Positions 8,694-14,830 of a stretch of 17,748 nt of DNA are shown piece by piece. The translations under genes and the position numbers were made by a program. This stretch comes from RGIG3528 sp045616485 (GTDB lineage: Bacteria > Bacillota > Clostridia > Lachnospirales > Lachnospiraceae): NCBI GenBank assembly GCA_045616485.1, contig JAZLGU010000002.1, positions 1 to 17,748 on the forward strand, given 5' to 3'. Position 1 is the stretch's first letter. Each line of letters opens with the position of its first letter. The notes below the pieces were generated by a model, which was given only the letters and a program-made list of their open reading frames with translations, was not told where the DNA came from and ran no database searches.

Positions 8694-9251
8694 TTACAGG
8701 TCATACGCCATGTATCCACGACCTGTCTCAATATCTTTCCATTCCATTTTGCCGTCTTCCAAAGAAATGTAGCTGTGGCAACTGCCTTCTTTTGGTATGG
8801 AAACAGAGCCGGGATTAATATATACATAATCTTCGTGTGCTCTGCAAACCGGCACATGGGTATGACCATGTAACAAAATAGTACCATTGCTATGCGGCGG
8901 CACATTTTCCTCATTAAATAAATGTCCATGGGTAACAAAAACTGTGCGCTCACCGGCCATAGCCTTTACTGTTAATACAGCATAGTCAGCCATGCATGGA
9001 AATTCCAGTACCATTTGATCCACTTCCGCGTCACAATTGCCTCGTACTGCCACTATTCTGTCTTTCATAGGATTCAGCAGGGCAGCAACATCCTGGCAGG
9101 AATATTCTTCCGGCAGAGGATTTCTGGGACCATGATAAAGAATATCTCCCAGCAAAAGCAATTTGTCAGCCTTCTCTTCTTTGAATCTTTCAACTAAAGC
9201 CCTGCAGTACTTGGCAGAGCCATGTATATCTGATGCAATAATGTATTTCAT
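8694..9251 (-). CDS. yfcE: YfcE-family metallophosphodiesterase
   Basis: This 185-residue calcineurin-like phosphoesterase matches E. coli YfcE in length and motif layout. Two metal ions should be bound by D8 and H10 (SDIHG), D36 (LLLGDILYHGP), N72 (RGNCD), H108 and H110 (VTHGH) and H130 and H132 (HGHTHVP). The INPGSVSIPK block (145-154) is the YfcE C-terminal signature. E. coli YfcE hydrolyses artificial phosphodiesters in vitro; its physiological substrate is unknown, so no pathway is proposed here. An open frame extends 27 codons upstream to 9332, but the family starts at MKYIIASDIHG, and the longer start would overlap the upstream S4 gene by 59 nt. The gene sits between rqcP and divIC, where Bacillus subtilis has yabP and yabQ. 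Confidence 0.88.
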   Translation of the reverse strand: MKYIIASDIHGSAKYCRALVERFKEEKADKLLLLGDILYHGPRNPLPEEYSCQDVAALLNPMKDRIVAVRGNCDAEVDQMVLEFPCMADYAVLTVKAMAGERTVFVTHGHLFNEENVPPHSNGTILLHGHTHVPVCRAHEDYVYINPGSVSIPKEGSCHSYISLEDGKMEWKDIETGRGYMAYDL

Positions 9252-9273
9252 ATCTTCGTCCGTCACACTCTCT

Positions 9274-9513
9274 CTAAATATATCTAAAAAGTTCCTTTGC
9301 TTCGTCTTTCTTGCTAGTCTCTTCAATAGCAAGAACTTCTGCCTTTACATTTTTTGTGCCAAAGATAACCTCTATCACATCCCCCACCTTAACTTCAGAA
9401 GATGCTTTGGCCACCTTACCGTTAATGGTGACACGCCCTGCGTCACAAGCCTCATTGGCTATGGTTCTTCTCTTAATAATTCTTGACACCTTTAGGTATT
9501 TATCCAGCCTCAT
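9274..9513 (-). CDS. rqcP: S4-domain RNA-binding protein RqcP (YabO)
   Basis: This 79-residue protein is almost entirely one S4 RNA-binding domain, starting MRLDKYLKVSRIIKRRT and carrying the typical GRVTINGKVAKAS strand-turn-strand and VKVGDVIEV segments. In Bacillus subtilis the orthologue RqcP (YabO) binds the 50S subunit with RqcH and supports poly-alanine tailing of stalled nascent chains in ribosome-associated quality control. The small size and the position two genes before divIC both fit this assignment. A generic Hsp15/S4 paralogue is possible but less likely. GAGGGGG lies 5 nt before the ATG. A candidate promoter lies just upstream, so this appears to be the first gene of the operon running to the GH13 gene. 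Confidence 0.85.
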   Translation of the reverse strand: MRLDKYLKVSRIIKRRTIANEACDAGRVTINGKVAKASSEVKVGDVIEVIFGTKNVKAEVLAIEETSKKDEAKELFRYI

Positions 9514-9542
9514 AATGCCCCCTCGTATAAATTATAAGTACA

Positions 9543-9571
9543 ACTATAATATTGTAGCATTTTTCAAGCAA
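9543..9571 (-). promoter_or_regulatory. Candidate sigma-A promoter of the rqcP-ftsH-GH13 operon
   Basis: On the minus strand TTGCTT (9566-9571) and TATAGT (9543-9548) are 17 nt apart, in a very AT-rich stretch. Transcription would start near 9536, leaving a leader of about 23 nt before the rqcP ATG at 9513. An overlapping TACAAT offers another possible -10. No other convincing promoter was found between here and the end of the GH13 gene. Confidence 0.5.
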
Positions 9572-9649
9572 GATATAAATATATAAACAATAAAATTTCG
9601 ACGTAAAATCAGTCGCTTTATTGATTATACTCCAGATTAATTTGACTAC

Positions 9650-9698
9650 GTGCATAAACGGATTACTCCGCTCTTCGAGCTCTCGTAATCCTATGCAC
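9650..9698. repeat. Nested palindromic element
   Basis: Three nested inverted repeats share one centre: GTGCATA (9650-9656) with TATGCAC (9692-9698), GGATTAC (9660-9666) with GTAATCC (9685-9691), and GCTC with GAGC around a 3-nt loop (about 9670-9680). The outer two helices are contiguous on the right arm and separated by AAC on the left. The element lies between the HU terminator and the rqcP promoter. It has no T-run of its own and is G+C-rich compared with the flanking DNA. It looks like an intergenic palindromic repeat or a structured RNA hairpin; which one cannot be told from one copy. Confidence 0.6.
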
Positions 9699-9699
9699 T

Positions 9700-9731
9700 A
9701 AAAAAGACCGTAGTCCTGTGACCACGGTCTT
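9700..9731 (-). terminator. Intrinsic terminator of the HU gene
   Basis: On the minus strand AAGACCGTGGTC and GACTACGGTCTT form a 12-bp stem with one G-T wobble around the loop ACAG. The stem is followed directly by a run of T. It starts 22 nt after the HU stop codon. It is the clearest terminator in the window and separates HU from the rqcP operon. Confidence 0.92.
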
Positions 9732-9752
9732 AATCTTGCATATCTAAATTGA

Positions 9753-10055
9753 TTATTTCTTCTTTGTAACAGCCTTCTTAGGAGCATTTACAGCGTCCTT
9801 GAGTGGCTTACCAGCCTTAAACTTAGGAGCCTTGGATGCTGGGATCTTAATCTCCTGCTTTGTCTGAGGATTGCGGCCCTTTCTAGCAGGTCTCTTAGAT
9901 ACTTCGAATGTACCAAAGCCAACGAGCTGAACCTTCTCTTCCTTCTTGAGCTGTGCTGTTGTTACATCGATAAATGCCTTAAGAGCCTTATCTGCGTCCT
10001 TCTTTGTGATACCAGCCTGCTCAGCAATTGCTGCAACTAATTCTGTCTTGTTCAT
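9753..10055 (-). CDS. hup: HU-family DNA-binding protein
   Basis: This 100-residue histone-like protein bends and compacts DNA as a dimer. It starts with MNKTELVAAIAEQAG and has the family signature GFGTFEVSKRPARKGRNP (46-63), where the arm reaches into the minor groove, followed by the closing KAPKFKAGKPLKDAVN segment (75-90). It is about ten residues longer than the standard 90-residue HU, because a lysine-rich tail (APKKAVTKKK) is added. AGGAGG lies 8 nt before the ATG, and the promoter upstream is near consensus, which together suggest very high expression. It forms its own transcription unit, bounded by the promoter at 10148-10176 and the terminator at 9700-9731. In Firmicutes HU is often found near rqcP, as here. 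Confidence 0.96.
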   Translation of the reverse strand: MNKTELVAAIAEQAGITKKDADKALKAFIDVTTAQLKKEEKVQLVGFGTFEVSKRPARKGRNPQTKQEIKIPASKAPKFKAGKPLKDAVNAPKKAVTKKK

Positions 10056-10147
10056 TAAAAATTCCTCCTCTTAGGATTTTAATTTTTACATTCTTCAGAT
10101 CAATCGTCTGAGATACGTGTGCTTTTGTAAGCCCCAACGCTATATCC

Positions 10148-10176
10148 TTTATAGCTAATATGAAAATGTTTGTCAA
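10148..10176 (-). promoter_or_regulatory. Near-consensus sigma-A promoter of the HU gene
   Basis: On the minus strand TTGACA (10171-10176) is a perfect -35 and TATAAA (10148-10153) is one base from consensus; the spacer is exactly 17 nt. Transcription would start near 10141, giving a 5' leader of about 85 nt. That leader contains a small hairpin (TCAGA with TCTGA around a 7-nt loop) and ends in a strong AGGAGG ribosome binding site. Confidence 0.9.
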
Positions 10177-10235
10177 GGCAAAAACATCAGAAATAGTTGA
10201 TTTTAGGGCTTTCCAAGGCTTTTTTAATACTTTTT

Positions 10236-11351
10236 TTATAATTGTAATATAAAAGTGGATAATTCCTCTGCCATCTCTGCTGCTTCAGGTGTTCTGATAT
10301 GCCCCGGAGTACCTGCTGCATTACGCCTATACAGGAAATGATGTATTTTTTTATCTTCTTTTCGAAGCTGATTACATACATCATCTATCGCCCTGTCCCA
10401 GGCCGGATCATGCATTAAAATCGTTGTGGTAAGTATAATATGTGCTTCCGGCCTTCTTTTCCTAATAAGCTCCACAAAGTATTTGTAGGAGGCTCTCCAA
10501 AAAGAAGCTTTTTCACCGTCATAGTCGTCCTTCATATAGTCATCAGGATGTGCATCATTCTGGCCAATAGCTATAATCACTACATCCGGCTGATATAAAC
10601 TGAAATCCCACCTTTTGGTAATCCCAAGATCAGGATGATACTGTATGCGGTCGTACATATTGAAAATGCCCTTGAAATCAGGTCCTGCAAACCAGCCTGT
10701 ATCATCCAGGAGGGAAATGCCTCCTTGCGCAATATCATGAATCTCGGCATTAAGCCTTCTGGCAGTCTGCCATGCATAGCCACACCAAGCATTGGAAAAC
10801 TCCCCATTATGCTTAGGATCACTCTTGCCCACATAATCAACAGCTTCCGTTACTTCGCCGGCAGTCACGGAATCTCCGTAAAACTCCAGCTTCATATCAT
10901 AGTGAGATATATAGTCAAGCAGCTCTCCTCCTTCATTCAAAAAGATGCCACTTATCGCATATACCTGAGCACAGTCCATTCTCTTAAAGATAACCACTTC
11001 GTGCTGTGTATCCTCCAGTCCGTCACACACCACAAAAAATCTGCCCTCTCCGAACTCTTCCCCTTTATCTTTCTCATAGTGATAGGAAAAAGCATTGTCC
11101 GCAGTATTAACATCATACACGCAGATTTTGTCCTGCACTCCATCCACTATGGTACCGATATAGGTACTATAACAGGCCCTATGATTGGTAAGAGCTATAG
11201 CGAGCCCTGTCCCTTTAAATCGAATCTTTACATTACTGCATGGATATACAAAGCAGGGGCCCTCATGCCAGTCCATGTCTATACGTCCTTCATAGGAAAG
11301 GCGCTGATCTTTCATATCTATACATACAGGAAATTTTTCTTTACAGCTCAT
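10236..11351 (-). CDS. CE2-type acetyl-mannan/xylan esterase (SGNH hydrolase), intracellular
   Basis: This 371-residue protein has the layout of carbohydrate esterase family 2: an N-terminal beta jelly-roll domain (about 1-140) followed by an SGNH hydrolase domain (about 153-371). The nucleophile should be S161 in EFYGDSVTAGE. The oxyanion residues fit QGGIS (209-213) and N265 in AIGQNDAHPDD, and the catalytic base is probably H351 in TPGHIRTPEAAEMA. There is no signal peptide, so it would act in the cytoplasm on imported acetylated oligosaccharides. Family knowledge: a CE2 enzyme in Roseburia intestinalis removes acetyl groups from mannooligosaccharides alongside a CE17 partner. The neighbouring esterase and GH130 gene make that the most likely role. 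GGGGG precedes the ATG, and the gap to the upstream esterase is 19 nt. No clear terminator follows. Confidence 0.85.
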   Translation of the reverse strand: MSCKEKFPVCIDMKDQRLSYEGRIDMDWHEGPCFVYPCSNVKIRFKGTGLAIALTNHRACYSTYIGTIVDGVQDKICVYDVNTADNAFSYHYEKDKGEEFGEGRFFVVCDGLEDTQHEVVIFKRMDCAQVYAISGIFLNEGGELLDYISHYDMKLEFYGDSVTAGEVTEAVDYVGKSDPKHNGEFSNAWCGYAWQTARRLNAEIHDIAQGGISLLDDTGWFAGPDFKGIFNMYDRIQYHPDLGITKRWDFSLYQPDVVIIAIGQNDAHPDDYMKDDYDGEKASFWRASYKYFVELIRKRRPEAHIILTTTILMHDPAWDRAIDDVCNQLRKEDKKIHHFLYRRNAAGTPGHIRTPEAAEMAEELSTFILQL

Positions 11352-11370
11352 ACTAAGCCCCCAGTCAGTC

Positions 11371-12495
11371 TTATGCGATGATTAAAGATACCAGGTAAAA
11401 AGGTGTTTTGTCCAATCCACCATCTACTATCTCTACTCTTACAGTATGTTCCTTTTTTTCTCCATGTACCATACAAAGAGCAATCTCCGTCTTATCTCCC
11501 CAGGTCTCGTTAAAATTGCCATCCAATATATACCGGCTCTCATTGTCTATAGTGACTCTGGCCACACAAGCAGGATGCTTCATGCTCTTCCTGTACTGAA
11601 CTGCTATCTCGGTAGCAGTCACCTTAAATTCCACATAGTCACCATTTTCTCTGCCGATAAACCCTTTTTTAAAAGTGTCAGTGATATGGCACTGAGGAGC
11701 TGTATCATGTAGAAAACCACTAATAGCGCTTTCACTGCCGGCTCTGAGCCTGTAGGCTTTTTCATAAGCATTAACTGTCATGGCATTAGGCATAATCGGC
11801 CTGCATGGATGCTTGCAGCTATCGCAGTCTCCACCGTCATTATTTTCCAAAGGCTTTATAATCCCCGTCTGAACACGATCCAGAAAATACGTTACCAGGC
11901 GAGCCAGGAGCTCATGCCCCTTATCATTGGGATGAAGATCATCCGGTGTAATATCCCGTACGGGTATGGCTCCGGACGCAACGCTCTGATAAATGCTGGT
12001 CTTCATGGACAAGCAGGGTATATGATAGTACTGACCCAGCACTCGGTGCTGATCCTCTGCATTGGTACCGGTATCATAAAAAACATTATGAAGCACCAGC
12101 ACTGCAGGTTTATTTTTGTGAAGATATATACGACGCAAAAGGCCTTCGTAAGTCTCTCTGTAAAACAGAGAATTGTCATCATTTACTGAAAACTCCGTTA
12201 TAACAAAATCCGGATCATAGCCAAGCAGATCTTCTTCACACCTGGCCACACCAAAATGAGAGGTGGTCCCACCTATGCCCGCATTAACGTACGTAAATTC
12301 AGCCTGAGGAATATTGTCCACAAACCACTGATATACGCGGTATGCATAACACCTTGAAGGCTCAGTGGCTACCGAACCCTGAGTAATACTGCCACCTATA
12401 AATCCAATAGTAAGCTTTTCCCCCTGAGAGGCCCTGTCCATTACTTTTTTGATTCTTTTTACATCACCCTTATATACGATACCTTCTTCAAACAT
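11371..12495 (-). CDS. CE17-like mannooligosaccharide acetylesterase (SGNH + C-terminal CBM-like domain)
   Basis: This 374-residue protein carries an SGNH hydrolase domain at the N-terminus (about 25-212) and a beta-rich domain at the C-terminus (about 240-374). Block I is IGFIGGSITQGS with nucleophile S36; the oxyanion residues fit NAGIGGTTS (71-79) and N105 in EFSVND. The base/acid pair is D185 and H188 in DDLHPND. This order (SGNH, then a CBM35-like domain) and the length match CE17, founded on the Roseburia intestinalis enzyme that removes 2-O-acetyl groups from mannooligosaccharides. No signal peptide is present. Between the domains sits a cysteine cluster (C224, C227, C231) that could bind a metal or be structural. 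AGGGG lies 6 nt before the ATG, and the gene starts 8 nt after the LTA-synthase-like stop codon. Confidence 0.8.
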   Translation of the reverse strand: MFEEGIVYKGDVKRIKKVMDRASQGEKLTIGFIGGSITQGSVATEPSRCYAYRVYQWFVDNIPQAEFTYVNAGIGGTTSHFGVARCEEDLLGYDPDFVITEFSVNDDNSLFYRETYEGLLRRIYLHKNKPAVLVLHNVFYDTGTNAEDQHRVLGQYYHIPCLSMKTSIYQSVASGAIPVRDITPDDLHPNDKGHELLARLVTYFLDRVQTGIIKPLENNDGGDCDSCKHPCRPIMPNAMTVNAYEKAYRLRAGSESAISGFLHDTAPQCHITDTFKKGFIGRENGDYVEFKVTATEIAVQYRKSMKHPACVARVTIDNESRYILDGNFNETWGDKTEIALCMVHGEKKEHTVRVEIVDGGLDKTPFYLVSLIIA

Positions 12496-12503
12496 AATAT
12501 CCC

Positions 12504-14723
12504 CTAATTCTGCAGTAAAATACTAACAATAAGATTCATGGTTTTGGTAAGGCTTTGAGATAATATTTTTTTATCACTTCTTCTATACTGAGCAACAAAA
12601 AGCTCCATACCGTTTTCAGGCTTTACCACCTTTGTTTTTATAAGCTTGGAGGAAACGTATTCTGTCTCTACCGCTTCCCCATTTATAAATATTACAGAAC
12701 GCTCTGTAAAGTGATCTCCATATACATAAAGCACATCATCATTATAGCCTACACCATTAACGACAACTTCATTGATACCAAACTTCATATCTGTCTCTAC
12801 ATATGGATTGGAACCACCCCAAAGATGATATGTGGCTCTATTTCCCAAAAGATCCCACTCATATAAATGCAGATTCATTTCATAATATTCGTAATACACG
12901 CTATCTGTTTCAATGACCTCAGGCATTGTGCAGCCACCTGCCTCTATCAGCTCATTGAAGAAAGCCTGATGAGTCAGATTGATCAGACCCTCACGCATCC
13001 CCAGCTTTTTATACACATATGAATACAGCTGAAAAGCTTCCAGATCAATCTCTTCCCTGCCAAGGCCAATATTATCCCAAATAAGGAACGGCGTCTGATA
13101 AAGAGAGCTGTCTCCCATACTGGATTCATCTATACCGAGATTGGGCAGATGATCGCCGAAGAAAACGACTATGCTCTTTTCGCCGGACTTCTCCAGCTCA
13201 TCTGTAAGGTCCTTTATAAACAGATCCATCTCATAGATCTGGTTGGCATAATAAGTATACTGGTTGTCGGTATCCGTACGACCTGTGCCGGTCACAGACA
13301 GATGCTTATCCTGAAGAATATCCTCTGTGGGGTATGATCCATGACCTTGAACCGAAATATTATAGACCAGATCCGGACCTGCGGTCGATGACAGAGCATC
13401 CATAATATTAGGAATAAGAACACTATCCTTAGCCCAATCTGTCTCTGTATAAACAAGATTTTCCATGTGCTCAATGGCTGTAAAGGTATCGAAGCCCAGC
13501 TTTGGAAATACTATATCTCTGTCATAAAAGCCTGACGTATTATTGTGAATAGCATGAGTAGCGTAGCCGTAGGGCTTAGCGTCGTAACACATACTTTCAC
13601 AGGTCGAATTCTGCAAAATAGTCTTATATGGATATTCTCCGGCACCAAACCAGTCTATGCAAAAGCCGGTAATAACTTCAAAGCCCGTGTTACAGGTACC
13701 TGCTCCTACTACAGGAACATTAAGCTTACCATTTGTGTACTTAACCATCATTTGATGAAGATTGGGCAAAGGATCCTGTGAAAACTCCAGTCCCTCTACC
13801 ATACTTAAATCAAAGAATGACTCCAGCTGGACAAAAATAATATTAGGCTTATCCTTTGTCCCTCCTTTATCCGGCTCAATAGTCGGCTCCGGAGTCGGAA
13901 TCGCTACAGTGGGCACAGGGGTATTGGTCACAGGCAAGGACACTGTAGGCGGAAGGGTAGGAAGTGCCGGCTCGGTAACTACCGGTGGCTTACTGGGCTT
14001 TGGTAAATATTTATCTACATCGTAGCCCTGCTTCTGAAGCCTTTCCAGCAGGCTGGTCAGCATCTTGTCCATGGTTGCCTCATCGTATTTTCCGGGCCTG
14101 GATAAACCATTGTCAAAAATAGAGTATGTAAAACATATGGTAAACCCGTACTGCTTGTATGCCAGAGGCAGGCTTCTGAATTTGGACTCAATAGTCCCGG
14201 TCATATGAAGGGCCTGATTCAGAAGTAATGTACAGAAAAGAATAATGACCTCTGCAATAATACGCTTGTATAAAGGCAGAGTAGGCTCAACCTTTTTAGA
14301 CTTTATGGCAAGAAAAACCAGCCCCACAATAATGGCCACTATAACAATTATAATAAGCGGCACGCCAAAGCCCGGCATGTATTTATTTACTACTCCTATT
14401 CCATCCTCTATTGCTAAAAAATCACCAAAAGCAAAAGGTGTAACTCGCATGGAGAGTACCACAAATCCACTAATTGCCATGGATAAAATAAGTACCGCCA
14501 TCAGAGAGACAGAAAAAATCCTCTTTTTGAACATAAAGCCTATACCAATAATAACCATGGTGATTAAAAGCCCCAGTAAAAATATAAGAGGTCTGGTAAA
14601 GATAAAGACAATCATCTTAATAAAAGACCTCTGATTAAGTATCTCTACCACCATGGCTATAATGAGGGATAAGCCTATCCACTGAACCAAATCTTTTTTT
14701 ATAAACTTTTTAAATGTATCCAT
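12504..14723 (-). CDS. LTA-synthase-family membrane phosphotransferase with TIG-like C-terminal domain
   Basis: This 739-residue membrane enzyme belongs to the LtaS/sulfatase superfamily, whose members transfer glycerol-phosphate from phosphatidylglycerol to glycolipid or glycan acceptors outside the cell. About five membrane segments lie within residues 14-172. A Pro/Thr/Val-rich linker (241-287) leads to the sulfatase-fold domain (about 292-590). Its catalytic residues align with LtaS: E301 (VQLESFFD), probable nucleophile T343 (GAGTCNTGFE), H461 (SVQGHGSYP) and D524-H525 (FFGDHLPNLG). Residues about 645-720 look like an IPT/TIG beta-sandwich (VYGDHFTERSVIFINGEAV), an unusual addition. The gene lies between GH130 and the two esterases, 8 nt before the first esterase, with its own promoter. 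The acceptor is unknown; lipoteichoic acid is not proven. Confidence 0.85.
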   Translation of the reverse strand: MDTFKKFIKKDLVQWIGLSLIIAMVVEILNQRSFIKMIVFIFTRPLIFLLGLLITMVIIGIGFMFKKRIFSVSLMAVLILSMAISGFVVLSMRVTPFAFGDFLAIEDGIGVVNKYMPGFGVPLIIIVIVAIIVGLVFLAIKSKKVEPTLPLYKRIIAEVIILFCTLLLNQALHMTGTIESKFRSLPLAYKQYGFTICFTYSIFDNGLSRPGKYDEATMDKMLTSLLERLQKQGYDVDKYLPKPSKPPVVTEPALPTLPPTVSLPVTNTPVPTVAIPTPEPTIEPDKGGTKDKPNIIFVQLESFFDLSMVEGLEFSQDPLPNLHQMMVKYTNGKLNVPVVGAGTCNTGFEVITGFCIDWFGAGEYPYKTILQNSTCESMCYDAKPYGYATHAIHNNTSGFYDRDIVFPKLGFDTFTAIEHMENLVYTETDWAKDSVLIPNIMDALSSTAGPDLVYNISVQGHGSYPTEDILQDKHLSVTGTGRTDTDNQYTYYANQIYEMDLFIKDLTDELEKSGEKSIVVFFGDHLPNLGIDESSMGDSSLYQTPFLIWDNIGLGREEIDLEAFQLYSYVYKKLGMREGLINLTHQAFFNELIEAGGCTMPEVIETDSVYYEYYEMNLHLYEWDLLGNRATYHLWGGSNPYVETDMKFGINEVVVNGVGYNDDVLYVYGDHFTERSVIFINGEAVETEYVSSKLIKTKVVKPENGMELFVAQYRRSDKKILSQSLTKTMNLIVSILLQN

Positions 14724-14726
14724 TTT

Positions 14727-14740
14727 TCCCTTTCTAGGGA
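14727..14740 (-). promoter_or_regulatory. Small hairpin holding the ribosome binding site of the LTA-synthase-like gene
   Basis: On the minus strand TCCCT (14736-14740) and AGGGA (14727-14731) pair around the loop AGAA, and the right arm is the ribosome binding site, 3 nt before the ATG at 14723. The left arm overlaps GTCCC (14737-14741), which could instead pair with GGGAC (14773-14777) further upstream. The two pairings exclude each other. Regulation of translation is possible but is only an inference from base pairing. Confidence 0.35.
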
Positions 14741-14750
14741 CTATTACTGC

Positions 14751-14770
14751 TGTGTAACACTATATACACA
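14751..14770 (-). repeat. Short inverted repeat in the leader
   Basis: TGTGTA (14751-14756) and TACACA (14765-14770) form a 6-bp stem around an 8-nt loop. It directly abuts the larger inverted repeat at 14770-14798, so nearly the whole leader of the LTA-synthase-like gene is made of inverted repeats. Confidence 0.4.
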
Positions 14771-14798
14771 ATGTCCCCACCTTTACGGCAGGGACATT
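14770..14798. promoter_or_regulatory. 29-bp inverted repeat across the -10 box and start site, candidate operator
   Basis: On the minus strand AATGTCCCTGCC and GGTGGGGACATT pair over 12 positions (two G-T wobbles) around GTAAA. The first 8 positions, AATGTCCC and GGGACATT, are a perfect inverted repeat. The left arm starts inside the TATAAT box and runs over the expected start site near 14789. Most of that arm would therefore not be in the RNA, which argues for a protein-binding DNA site rather than an RNA hairpin. No T-run follows, so it is not a terminator for the GH130 gene. Confidence 0.5.
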
Positions 14799-14824
14799 AT
14801 AGCACGCAAATGCTATTTTGAAAA
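14796..14824 (-). promoter_or_regulatory. Extended -10 promoter of the LTA-synthase-like/CE17/CE2 unit
   Basis: On the minus strand the -10 is a perfect TATAAT (14796-14801) preceded by TGC, i.e. an extended -10. The -35 TTTTCA (14819-14824) matches four of six consensus bases, with a 17-nt spacer. It lies just after the GH130 stop codon, so the last three genes of the block can be expressed separately from the importer and phosphorylase. Confidence 0.65.
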
Positions 14825-14830
14825 CTTTTT

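Noticed and set aside
9252..9332. 27-codon N-terminal extension of the YfcE-like protein
   Set aside because: It overlaps the end of the S4 protein gene and precedes the family's normal start at MKYIIASDIHG.
10201..10235. Terminator after the CE2-type esterase gene
   Set aside because: The region has A-runs and a direct AAAGCC repeat but no stem followed by T on the minus strand, so no terminator is claimed.
10635..11381. Plus-strand open frame of 248 codons
   Set aside because: It lies opposite the well-supported CE2-type esterase, shows no recognisable motif and has no convincing ribosome binding site; it is an antisense shadow frame.
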